Below are positions 1 through 7,084 of a DNA stretch of 10,037 nucleotides, one piece after another. Numbering within the stretch: position 1 is the first letter of the stretch; each line of letters starts with the position of its first letter. A program made the position numbers and the translations under genes. The notes below the pieces were generated by a model that worked only from the letters and a program-made list of their open reading frames with translations, was not told where the DNA came from and made no database searches. The DNA is from Succinivibrio sp. (GTDB lineage: Bacteria; Pseudomonadota; Gammaproteobacteria; Enterobacterales; Succinivibrionaceae). The stretch is from positions 1 through 10,037 of the forward strand of contig JAGDBH010000095.1 in the NCBI GenBank assembly GCA_017959135.1. The letters run 5' to 3'.

Positions 1-640
1 CAAGGCACAGCTTCAGACCTTTGTTGATTATGCACTAAAAAACAAAGCGGGTATTCTCTTCGATGCAGCTTATGAGGCATATATCAGCGAGGATGATGTT
101 CCTCATTCAATCTATGAGTGTGAAGGTGCAAAAGACTGTGCTATTGAGTTGAGATCATTCAGTAAGAATGCCGGTTTTACAGGTGTACGTCTTGGTTATA
201 CTGTTGTTCCTAAGAATCTTGTGGATACTGATGGTAAGTCCCTGTACGCTTTATGGGCTCGCCGTCATGGAACAAAGTTCAATGGCGCCTCCTATATCCA
301 GCAGAGAGCAGGTGAAGCTGTCTACACAGAAGCAGGTCAGAAAGAAATTGAAGGACTGGTTTCCTACTATATGGAAAATGCCAGAACCATTCGTGATGGC
401 TTAACTTCAGCTGGCTTTACTGTATATGGCGGTGTAAATGCTCCATACATCTGGGTAAAGACTCCTGAGAGTATGACAAGCTGGCAGTTCTTTGATTATC
501 TTTTAAACGATGCTCAGGTGGTAGGAACACCTGGCAGCGGATTTGGTCCAAGCGGTGAAGGCTATTTCAGACTTACCTCTTTTGGTTCACACGAAAATAC
601 CCGCGAAGCAGTTAAGAGAATTGTTGCCCTAAAGAAGTAA
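1..640 (+). CDS. dapL: LL-diaminopimelate aminotransferase, C-terminal half (5' end outside window)
   Basis: A pyridoxal-phosphate aminotransferase of fold type I. It converts tetrahydrodipicolinate directly to LL-2,6-diaminopimelate with glutamate as amino donor, a one-step bypass of the succinylase or acetylase routes to lysine and peptidoglycan, in the cytosol. The reading frame is open from base 2, so the gene begins upstream; about 212 codons remain of a family length near 400-410. Visible hallmarks are FDAAYEAY (Asp at 62-64 and Tyr at 71-73, cofactor contacts), [15 protein letters not shown] with the Schiff-base lysine at 164-166, [38 protein letters not shown] and the carboxylate-binding arginine at 569-571. 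These match the DapL branch found in Firmicutes and Deltaproteobacteria better than AspC-like enzymes. A TTG at 149 is only an internal leucine codon. The gene ends in TAA and is followed by a terminator, so it is probably not cotranscribed with glnA. I am confident of the family; substrate identity is by family resemblance. Confidence 0.9.
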   Translation, partial: KAQLQTFVDYALKNKAGILFDAAYEAYISEDDVPHSIYECEGAKDCAIELRSFSKNAGFTGVRLGYTVVPKNLVDTDGKSLYALWARRHGTKFNGASYIQQRAGEAVYTEAGQKEIEGLVSYYMENARTIRDGLTSAGFTVYGGVNAPYIWVKTPESMTSWQFFDYLLNDAQVVGTPGSGFGPSGEGYFRLTSFGSHENTREAVKRIVALKK

Positions 641-666
641 TAACCTTCCAAAATAGGTTAAAAATG

Positions 667-701
667 AAACATGCAGCCTAAAACTGCATGTTTTGTGCTT
701 T
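667..701 (+). terminator. Intrinsic terminator after dapL
   Basis: A 10-bp perfect stem (AAACATGCAG at 667-676 pairing with CTGCATGTTT at 684-693) encloses a 7-base loop and runs into a T-rich tail (TTTTGTGCTTT). It lies 26 bases past the dapL stop and separates dapL from the glnA operon. Because the stem starts with A residues it could also work on the opposite strand, but no minus-strand gene ends here. Confidence 0.8.
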
Positions 702-889
702 ATAGAGGTGCAATTCTGTATTATTAACTATTCAAAAAATCTCGTTCTTAAACATCTAAAAATATCTTTTTTAAGGTAAATATAAAGGTTTTCTATAAAT
801 CTTCTCCCCAGATAATCATCAGATTTAATCTCGTTTAATATCTTATATCTTCATATAACACACTGATTTATAAGTTTATTCTAAATTTA

Positions 890-937
890 TGCACTAAAAG
901 AAAACATTTGTGTATATGTAGTAACCAAAATCGTGCA
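890..937 (+). promoter_or_regulatory. Pair of NtrC-like half-site motifs upstream of glnA
   Basis: The known enterobacterial NtrC site is roughly TGCACY-N5-RGTGCA. At 890-906 the left half TGCACT is intact and the right half is degenerate. At 921-937 the right half ends in GTGCA and the left half keeps ACC. The two 17-base windows are offset by 31 bases, close to the 32-base spacing of the two strong NtrC sites at E. coli glnA. Each site is imperfect and short motifs occur by chance in such DNA, so this is suggestive only. No sigma-54 promoter is visible downstream. Confidence 0.3.
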
Positions 938-952
938 ATTTAAAGTTTTCTT

Positions 953-981
953 TTGACTATACAACATTTACATTTCAAAAT
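953..981 (+). promoter_or_regulatory. Predicted sigma-70-type promoter for glnA (and gltBD)
   Basis: TTGACT at 953-958 matches the -35 consensus at five of six bases. After a 17-base spacer, CAAAAT at 976-981 matches the -10 consensus at four of six. Transcription would begin near 987-989, leaving a leader of about 40 bases before the glnA ATG. It is the best -35/-10 pair I could find in the gap. The -10 box is weak, which would fit dependence on an activator. Confidence 0.55.
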
Positions 982-998
982 CACGATAACTTATCGTG
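982..998. promoter_or_regulatory. Perfect 17-bp palindrome at the predicted glnA start point (candidate operator)
   Basis: CACGATAA at 982-989, a single central C at 990, and TTATCGTG at 991-998 form a perfect 8+1+8 inverted repeat. It lies directly after the predicted -10 box and covers the predicted start point, the usual place for a repressor-binding operator. I saw no second exact copy in this window. As RNA it could fold as a 7-bp stem with a 3-base loop, but with only three GC pairs this would be a weak structure. Confidence 0.5.
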
Positions 999-1017
999 TG
1001 TTTATTTGATTTTTTTT

Positions 1018-1021
1018 GGAG
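1018..1021 (+). promoter_or_regulatory. Ribosome binding site that fixes the glnA start
   Basis: GGAG lies six bases upstream of the ATG at 1028. An in-frame TTG at 1016 overlaps this element and is therefore not a plausible start. Choosing the ATG gives 469 residues, the same length as E. coli GlnA. Confidence 0.8.
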
Positions 1022-1027
1022 TCAAAA

Positions 1028-2437
1028 ATGGATTTTAAAGCAGTACAGTCTCTAATTGACGAGCATGGTGTTGAATTTGCAGATTTAAGATTTACTGATA
1101 CCAAGGGTAAGGAGCAGCATATCACTTTACCTATCGACTGTATCAGTGAGAAGTTCTTCGTTCAGGGTAAGATGTTCGATGGTTCTTCAATCGCAGGCTG
1201 GAGAGGTATCGACAAGTCAGACATGATCCTGATGCCAGATATCGAGACTGTTCAGCTTGACCCATTCTATGCAGATCCAACCCTTATTATCCGCTGTGAT
1301 ATTTTAGATACCGAGACCTTAACCGGTTACAGCCGTGACCCACGTTCAGTTGCAAAGAGAGCTGAAGAGTACTTAAAGTCTACCGGTATCGGTGATGCAT
1401 CTTACTTCGGTCCAGAACCAGAATTCTTCCTGTTCGATGATGTTCGCTTCAAGTCAGATATCTCAGGTTCATTTGTAGCAATCGATGATGTTGAGGCTGC
1501 ATGGAACAGTGCTACCGAATACGAAGGCGGTAACAAGGGCTATCGTCCAGCAGTTAAGGGCGGTTACTTCCCAGTACCTCCAGTAGATTCTTCACAGGAT
1601 ATCCGTTCTGCAATGTGTAAGATCATGAAGCAGATGGGAATTGTTCTGGAAGCTCATCACCATGAGGTTGCAACAGCAGGTCAGAACGAGATTGCAACTC
1701 AGTTCAACTCATTAACCAAGAAGGCAGATGAGGTTCAGATCTACAAGTATGTTGTTCAGAACGTTGCTTACAAGTATGGCAAGACCGCTACCTTCATGCC
1801 AAAGCCAATCTATGGTGACAACGGTTCAGGTATGCACTGCCACCAGTCAATCTTCAAGAACGGTGAGAACGTATTTGCCGGCAACATGTACGGCGGTCTG
1901 TCACAGAACGCATTATGGTACATCGGTGGTATCATCAAGCACGCCAAGGCATTAAATGCATTCACCAACCCATCAACAAACTCATACAAGAGACTTGTTC
2001 CTGGCTTTGAGGCTCCTTTAATGCTGGCTTACTCAGCTGCAAACCGTTCAGCTTCAATCCGTATCCCATATTCAATCAATCCAAAGGCTGCTCACATTGA
2101 GGTTCGCTTCCCAGACTGCACCGCAAACCCATACCTGGCATTCTCTGCAATGCTAATGGCTGGTATTGATGGTATCCGCAACAAGATTAACCCAGGTGAG
2201 GCTATTGATAAGAACCTGTATGACCTGCCACCAGAGGAGGCTGCAAATATTCCTCAGGTATGTACTTCATTAGAAGAGGCTTTAAATTCACTGGCTGCTG
2301 ATCATGACTTCCTGACCGAAGGCGGTGTATTTACTCCTGATCTGATTGAAGCATACATTGAGCTGAAGAGAGCTGAGGATACCAGAGTCCGTTCAACTCC
2401 ACACCCAGCTGAGTTCGAACTTTACTACAGTCTATAA
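1028..2437 (+). CDS. glnA: Glutamine synthetase, type I-beta
   Basis: Makes glutamine from glutamate, ammonium and ATP in the cytosol; family members are dodecamers. The 469 residues align gap-free with my recollection of the E. coli enzyme. The N-terminal beta-grasp domain spans about residues 1-100 (MFDGSS with Asp51), and the catalytic domain follows: GPEPEFF near 128-134, [14 protein letters not shown] near 208-221, NGSGMHCH near 265-272, [13 protein letters not shown] near 318-330, NRSASIRIP near 339-347 and EVRFPD near 358-363. Tyr398 in NLYDLPPEE is the adenylylation target, which implies control by a GlnE-type adenylyltransferase encoded elsewhere. Three arginines of the E. coli enzyme are replaced (Ala338, Ala355, His356, counting Met as 1). 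Proline codons are mostly CCA, more so than in gltB, consistent with high expression. It is the first gene of a likely glnA-gltB-gltD operon, with 60 bases and no terminator before gltB. Confidence 0.97.
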   Translation: MDFKAVQSLIDEHGVEFADLRFTDTKGKEQHITLPIDCISEKFFVQGKMFDGSSIAGWRGIDKSDMILMPDIETVQLDPFYADPTLIIRCDILDTETLTGYSRDPRSVAKRAEEYLKSTGIGDASYFGPEPEFFLFDDVRFKSDISGSFVAIDDVEAAWNSATEYEGGNKGYRPAVKGGYFPVPPVDSSQDIRSAMCKIMKQMGIVLEAHHHEVATAGQNEIATQFNSLTKKADEVQIYKYVVQNVAYKYGKTATFMPKPIYGDNGSGMHCHQSIFKNGENVFAGNMYGGLSQNALWYIGGIIKHAKALNAFTNPSTNSYKRLVPGFEAPLMLAYSAANRSASIRIPYSINPKAAHIEVRFPDCTANPYLAFSAMLMAGIDGIRNKINPGEAIDKNLYDLPPEEAANIPQVCTSLEEALNSLAADHDFLTEGGVFTPDLIEAYIELKRAEDTRVRSTPHPAEFELYYSL

Positions 2438-2497
2438 GCTGTAAGAAAAATTACTAATAAATATAACTATTGATGTACTACCCAAAAAAGGTGACAA

Positions 2498-5400
2498 ATG
2501 GAAGCAAATCCAGGATTATACAGAAGTGAGTATGAACATGATGCCTGCGGTGTTGGTTTTATTGCCAACATTAAAGGTCAGAAATCTCATAGCATTGTTA
2601 GTCAGGGACTTGAGATTCTGAAAAACCTAACCCACAGAGGTGCTGTTGGAGCAGACCCTCTGCAGGGTGACGGTGCAGGTATTCTGATTCAGCTTCCAGA
2701 CAAACTGTATCGAGATGACATGGCAAGCAGAGGCATTATTCTGCCTCCTTGCGGAGAGTACGGCGTCGGCATGGTGTTTCTTCCTCAGGAAGAGGCTTCA
2801 AGACACGCCTGTGAAGAGGAAATTGAGAGAGCAATTCTGGCGGAGGGCCAGATTATTCTGGGATGGAGAGATGTTCCGGTAAACAAGGACATCCCTATGT
2901 CCCCGGTTGTAAGAAAGAAAGAGCCTGTCATAAGACAGATCTTTGTAGGGCATTCTCCTGATATTCTTGTAACTGACGCCCTAGAGCGTAAGCTTTATAT
3001 CATCAGAAAGAGTTCTTCAATTGCAATTGCAAATCTGAACCTGAAGCACTGCAAGGAATTCTACATTTCCTCCTTCTCTGCCAGAACCATCGTCTACAAG
3101 GGCCAGCTTCTGGCAAATCAGGTCGGCGTATACTACAAGGACCTCTCTGACAGTCGCTGTGTAAGTGCTGTGGCAATGATTCACCAGCGCTTCTCAACCA
3201 ATACCTTCCCTCAGTGGGCTTTGGCTCATCCATTCAGAATGATTGCTCATAACGGTGAAATCAACACTCTGCGAGGCAACTTCAACTGGATCAGAGCTCG
3301 TGAGAAGAACATTTCGTCACCTGTTTTTGGTAAGGATCTGGAAAAGCTCTGGCCTCTAATCTTCCAGGGACAGTCAGATTCAGCATCTTTTGATAATGTG
3401 TTTGAACTTCTCACCATGTCAGGATATTCACTTGCACAGGCTGCAATGATGATGATTCCTTCTGCATGGGAGAAAGATCGTCTCATGGACCGCAATCTGA
3501 AGGCATTCTACGAATACTATGCCGCAATGATGGAGCCATGGGATGGTCCTGCTGCAGTTGTATTCACTGACGGCAGACAGATTGGCGCAACACTGGATCG
3601 TAACGGTTTAAGACCTGCAAGGTACATTGTAACCAAGGATGACATGGTTATTCTTGCATCAGAGGAAGGTACTCTGAACATTGACGAGTCCCGAATTGCA
3701 AATCATTTAAGATTAGAGCCTGGTCGTATGCTTCTAATCGATATGGAGCAGGGCAGAATCATTGGTGACAATGAGGTCAAGAACCTGATTGCAACTGCAA
3801 GACCATATCAGGAGTGGACCGACAAGGTTAGAATCAGACTTGATGATATTAAGGAAAAGCCTCTTACCGAGTCTTTAAAGCTTAATACAAAGGATCTGAT
3901 GCGTGTATTCGGTTATACCAGAGAGGATGTGGAAAGATTATTAAAGACCAAGGCATTATCAGGTCAGGAGCCTGTGGTTTCCATGGGTAATGATGCTCCT
4001 CTGGCAATTCTTTCCTCAAAGCCAAGCTGTTTTTATGATTATTTCAGACAGCTGTTCGCTCAGGTTACAAACCCTGCTATTGATCCTATCCGTGAGGAGA
4101 TGGTTACATCTCTGGTTTCATTTATCGGTCCTCGTCCAGACCTTCTGAACATCATGGATAACAATCCTCCTGTAAGACTGGAGGTTGACCAGCCAATTCT
4201 GAGCAGTCAGGATATTGAGAAGATCAGAAATATCGGCAAGTTCACCGGCAACAAGTTCAGAAGCGTAGAGCTGGATATCACCTATCCTGTATCATGGGGC
4301 AAGAACGGTATTGAGGCAAGACTGGCTTCAATCAGAGCCGCTGCAGTTGATGCTGTTAAGACCGGAAACAATATTCTGATCCTGTCTGATAGAAATGTAA
4401 GCCGTCAGCGTCTTGCAATTCCTGCTCTGCTGGCAACTTCTGCTGTTCATCAGTGTCTGGTTGAAAAAGGACTTAGAACCAGTACCGGTCTGGTTGTTGA
4501 AACCGGTTCAGCAAGAACTGTACATCATTTCGCTCTACTTGGCGGTTACGGTGCCGAGGCTGTTCACCCATATGTTGCACTTAACGTTGTTGCTTCACTT
4601 GGTAAGGATGCAAAGCAGTCAGAGCTGTTCGTTGACAACTACATTCACGCAATTGACAAGGGCCTGTACAAGACCATGTCAAAGATGGGTATTTCAACCT
4701 ATATGTCATACATAGGTGCCCAGATCTTCGAGGCTGTCGGTCTATCCTCAGAGTTTGTTGATAAGTACTTTAAGAATACTCCAAGCCCAATTGAGGGTGT
4801 CAGCCTGTTCGATATTGCTGATGAAGCAGTAAAAATCCACAGAAAGGCCTTTGAGAAGGACGCTATTCATGACGATTCACTTGATCAGGGCGGTGAGCTT
4901 AACTGGAGATATGACGGCCAGGAGCACATGTGGACTCCTGCTGCTGTGGTACATCTTCAGAGATCAGTGCGTTCTGGTGATTATGAGGAATACAGAAAGT
5001 ATGCTCAGATCATCAATGATCAGAGCAAGCGTCTGATGACACTTCGCGGTCTGTTCTCCTTCAAGAAGACCAAGCCAATCGATATCAGCGAAGTAGAAAG
5101 CGAAGAGAGCATTATCCATCACTTTGCATGCTCAGCCATGTCAATCGGTGCTATCTCAACTGAAGCTCACACCACCATGGCAATTGCCATGAACCGTTTA
5201 GGGGCTATGTCAAACAGCGGTGAAGGCGGTGAGGATCCAAGACGTGATACTGTAATTGATTCAGATACTTCAACCAAGGCTATCCTTGGCGATGATATCG
5301 TTGTTGATATTCCTCTGCACAAGGGAGATTCTCTTCGTTCCAAGACCAGACAGGTGGCATCAGGCCGTTTCGGTGTAACCACAGATTATCTGTCTGGTGC

Positions 5401-7084
5401 TGAACTGATTCAGATTAAGCTTGCTCAGGGTGCAAAACCAGGTGAGGGCGGTCAGCTGCCAGGCCACAAGGTATCACCTTATATCGGCAGACTGCGTCAC
5501 TCTCTTCCAGGTATCGGTCTGATTTCACCACCTCCTCATCATGATATCTACTCAATTGAGGATCTGGCTCAGCTGATTTTTGATCTGAAACTTGCCAATA
5601 TCAAGGCAGATATTTCAGTTAAGCTGGTATCTGAGGTTGGTATCGGTACAGTTGCTGCAGGTGTAGCTAAGTGTAAGGCTGATCATATAGTGATTTCCGG
5701 TCATGACGGCGGTACCGGTGCAGCTCCTGCCTCATCAGTCAAGTATGCCGGCTCTGCATGGGAAATCGGTCTTGCCGATGTTCAGCAGACTCTGGTTATG
5801 AACAAACTGCGTTCAAGAGTTAAACTTCAGGTAGACGGTCAGATTAAGACCGGCCGTGACGTAATCATCGGTGCTCTTTTAGGTGCGGATGAGTTCGGTT
5901 TTGGTACTGCTCCTCTAGTATGTATGGGCTGTACCATCATGAGAAAGTGCCAGAAGAACACCTGTCCTACAGGTATTGCTACTCAGGATCCTGAGCTGCG
6001 TAAACAGTTTATCGGCAGACCAGAGCACCTTGAGAACTACTTCCACTTCGTTGCACGCGAGGTTCGTGAGTTACTTGCAGAACTTGGCTTTAGAAAACTT
6101 GATGATCTGATTGGTCACGCAGAGCTTCTTCAGAAGAATGAAACTGCCGATTTTGAAAAGGCACGCAATCTATCATTTGAGAGAATCTTCTACGTGGATC
6201 CTAAGGCTCAGGATAAGTTCCATCATGTTGTTCCTCAGCAGCATGATATTGATTCAGCTCTTGATAAGAAGTTTGAGACAAAGGTTCAGACAGCTCTGTC
6301 AAAGGATGAGTCAGTTACCATTGAAAGCTCAATTGGAAATACCAACCGTTCATTCGGCACATACACTTCAGGTCTAGTCAGTGCCTCTAAGAAGGACCTT
6401 CCTGATGACTTTATCTCCTACAAGCTGAAGGGTATTGCAGGTCAGTCATTCGGTGCCTTCCTGAAGAAGGGCGTATCCCTAAGCCTTTGCGGTACAGCAA
6501 ATGACTATGTTGGTAAAGGTCTGTCAGGCGGTACCATCAGTGTTTACAAGAGCAGCTCTTTTGAGGGGGATCCTCAGGAGAATATTATCGCCGGTAACAC
6601 CTGTCTGTATGGTGCAACTTCAGGTAAGGCATTCTTCAGCGGTGTTTTAGGCGAAAGGTTTGCGGTTCGTAACTCCGGTGTTGATGCAGTCTGTGAAGGC
6701 TGCGGCGACCACGGCTGTGAATACATGACCGGCGGTACCGTAATGGTACTGGGTAAGACCGGACGTAACTTCGGTGCAGGTATGACCGGTGGTATAGCCT
6801 ATGTTTATGATCCGGAAAATGTATTCAGATCAAAACTTGCAAATGGCGATTTTGATGTTGAAAACGTTGTAAGTGCCGATAAGGCCGACCCATTGATTCC
6901 TCTGCATAAGAACCTGTCTGATGAGGTGATTATTAAGGATTTACTGAAAAATCATCTGAATAACACATCAAGCAGGATTGCCAAGAAGATTCTTGAGAAT
7001 TTCTCTTTAGAGCTTGGCAATTTCGTGAAGGTATTCCCTCACGAATATCTGAATGCCTTAAAGTCATTGAAGGAGGTAAAGTAA
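2498..7084 (+). CDS. gltB: Glutamate synthase (NADPH) large alpha subunit
   Basis: The large GOGAT subunit takes the amide nitrogen from glutamine and transfers it to 2-oxoglutarate, giving two glutamates, with electrons from GltD. At 1528 residues it is a normal full length. Cys17 in HDACGVGF should be the N-terminal nucleophile after removal of a 16-residue propeptide. The amidotransferase domain continues with HRGAVGADPLQGDGAG, HQRFSTNTFPQWALAHP, HNGEINTLRGN and GQSDSASFDN to about residue 430. A central domain covers about 480-760. The FMN synthase domain (about 820-1200) shows NSGEGGEDP, KPGEGGQLPGHKV and GHDGGTGAAP. Cys1145, Cys1151 and Cys1156, spaced CX5CX4C, should hold the 3Fe-4S cluster. 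The C-terminal glycine-rich beta-helix (GXGXG) domain covers about 1300-1460. The ATG is preceded by AAGGTGA. The THRGAVGADPLQGDGAGILIQ type resembles alphaproteobacterial GltB more than E. coli GltB. The stop codon directly abuts the gltD start. Confidence 0.96.
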   Translation: MEANPGLYRSEYEHDACGVGFIANIKGQKSHSIVSQGLEILKNLTHRGAVGADPLQGDGAGILIQLPDKLYRDDMASRGIILPPCGEYGVGMVFLPQEEASRHACEEEIERAILAEGQIILGWRDVPVNKDIPMSPVVRKKEPVIRQIFVGHSPDILVTDALERKLYIIRKSSSIAIANLNLKHCKEFYISSFSARTIVYKGQLLANQVGVYYKDLSDSRCVSAVAMIHQRFSTNTFPQWALAHPFRMIAHNGEINTLRGNFNWIRAREKNISSPVFGKDLEKLWPLIFQGQSDSASFDNVFELLTMSGYSLAQAAMMMIPSAWEKDRLMDRNLKAFYEYYAAMMEPWDGPAAVVFTDGRQIGATLDRNGLRPARYIVTKDDMVILASEEGTLNIDESRIANHLRLEPGRMLLIDMEQGRIIGDNEVKNLIATARPYQEWTDKVRIRLDDIKEKPLTESLKLNTKDLMRVFGYTREDVERLLKTKALSGQEPVVSMGNDAPLAILSSKPSCFYDYFRQLFAQVTNPAIDPIREEMVTSLVSFIGPRPDLLNIMDNNPPVRLEVDQPILSSQDIEKIRNIGKFTGNKFRSVELDITYPVSWGKNGIEARLASIRAAAVDAVKTGNNILILSDRNVSRQRLAIPALLATSAVHQCLVEKGLRTSTGLVVETGSARTVHHFALLGGYGAEAVHPYVALNVVASLGKDAKQSELFVDNYIHAIDKGLYKTMSKMGISTYMSYIGAQIFEAVGLSSEFVDKYFKNTPSPIEGVSLFDIADEAVKIHRKAFEKDAIHDDSLDQGGELNWRYDGQEHMWTPAAVVHLQRSVRSGDYEEYRKYAQIINDQSKRLMTLRGLFSFKKTKPIDISEVESEESIIHHFACSAMSIGAISTEAHTTMAIAMNRLGAMSNSGEGGEDPRRDTVIDSDTSTKAILGDDIVVDIPLHKGDSLRSKTRQVASGRFGVTTDYLSGAELIQIKLAQGAKPGEGGQLPGHKVSPYIGRLRHSLPGIGLISPPPHHDIYSIEDLAQLIFDLKLANIKADISVKLVSEVGIGTVAAGVAKCKADHIVISGHDGGTGAAPASSVKYAGSAWEIGLADVQQTLVMNKLRSRVKLQVDGQIKTGRDVIIGALLGADEFGFGTAPLVCMGCTIMRKCQKNTCPTGIATQDPELRKQFIGRPEHLENYFHFVAREVRELLAELGFRKLDDLIGHAELLQKNETADFEKARNLSFERIFYVDPKAQDKFHHVVPQQHDIDSALDKKFETKVQTALSKDESVTIESSIGNTNRSFGTYTSGLVSASKKDLPDDFISYKLKGIAGQSFGAFLKKGVSLSLCGTANDYVGKGLSGGTISVYKSSSFEGDPQENIIAGNTCLYGATSGKAFFSGVLGERFAVRNSGVDAVCEGCGDHGCEYMTGGTVMVLGKTGRNFGAGMTGGIAYVYDPENVFRSKLANGDFDVENVVSADKADPLIPLHKNLSDEVIIKDLLKNHLNNTSSRIAKKILENFSLELGNFVKVFPHEYLNALKSLKEVK
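7070..7077 (+). promoter_or_regulatory. Strong ribosome binding site for gltD inside the gltB 3' end
   Basis: AAGGAGGT is a near-perfect anti-16S match seven bases before the gltD ATG, within the last codons of gltB. Ribosomes finishing gltB stop at 7082-7084, next to the gltD start at 7085, so coupled translation and balanced production of the two subunits is likely. Confidence 0.85.

Larger units (their letters stand above)
641..1027. other. AT-rich intergenic region between dapL and glnA
   Basis: Nearly 390 bases without a convincing gene. The first 60 bases hold the dapL terminator. From about 702 to 885 I see only AT-rich sequence with no credible ORF, RNA gene or strong symmetry. The last 140 bases hold the glnA control elements listed separately: NtrC-like motifs, a sigma-70-type promoter, a palindrome and the ribosome binding site. 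Base composition is far more AT-rich than the flanking genes, as expected of a regulatory spacer. Confidence 0.8.

Noticed and set aside
149..151. TTG as a start of a short aminotransferase
   Set aside because: The frame is open to the left edge, and the upstream residues, including the cofactor-binding FDAAYEAY motif, belong to the same protein. It is an internal leucine.
702..885. Small gene or structured RNA in the dapL-glnA gap
   Set aside because: The stretch is AT-rich with only very short ORFs, no plausible ribosome binding site and start pair, and no long inverted repeat.
982..1017. Palindrome plus T-rich run as a transcription attenuator before glnA
   Set aside because: The stem would have only 7 bp with three GC pairs and a 3-base loop, and the continuous T run is about 12 bases away. 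An operator explains the symmetry better, though attenuation is not excluded.
1016..1018. In-frame TTG as an alternative glnA start
   Set aside because: It overlaps the GGAG ribosome binding site. The ATG at 1028 has correct spacing and gives the standard 469-residue length.
2438..2497. Terminator or separate promoter between glnA and gltB
   Set aside because: Only a weak imperfect ACAG/CTGT pairing is present with no T tract. TATAAC at 2463-2468 lacks a usable -35 box.
3003..3495. Minus-strand ORFs inside gltB
   Set aside because: They are shadows of the gltB reading frame, where conserved amidotransferase motifs are continuous.
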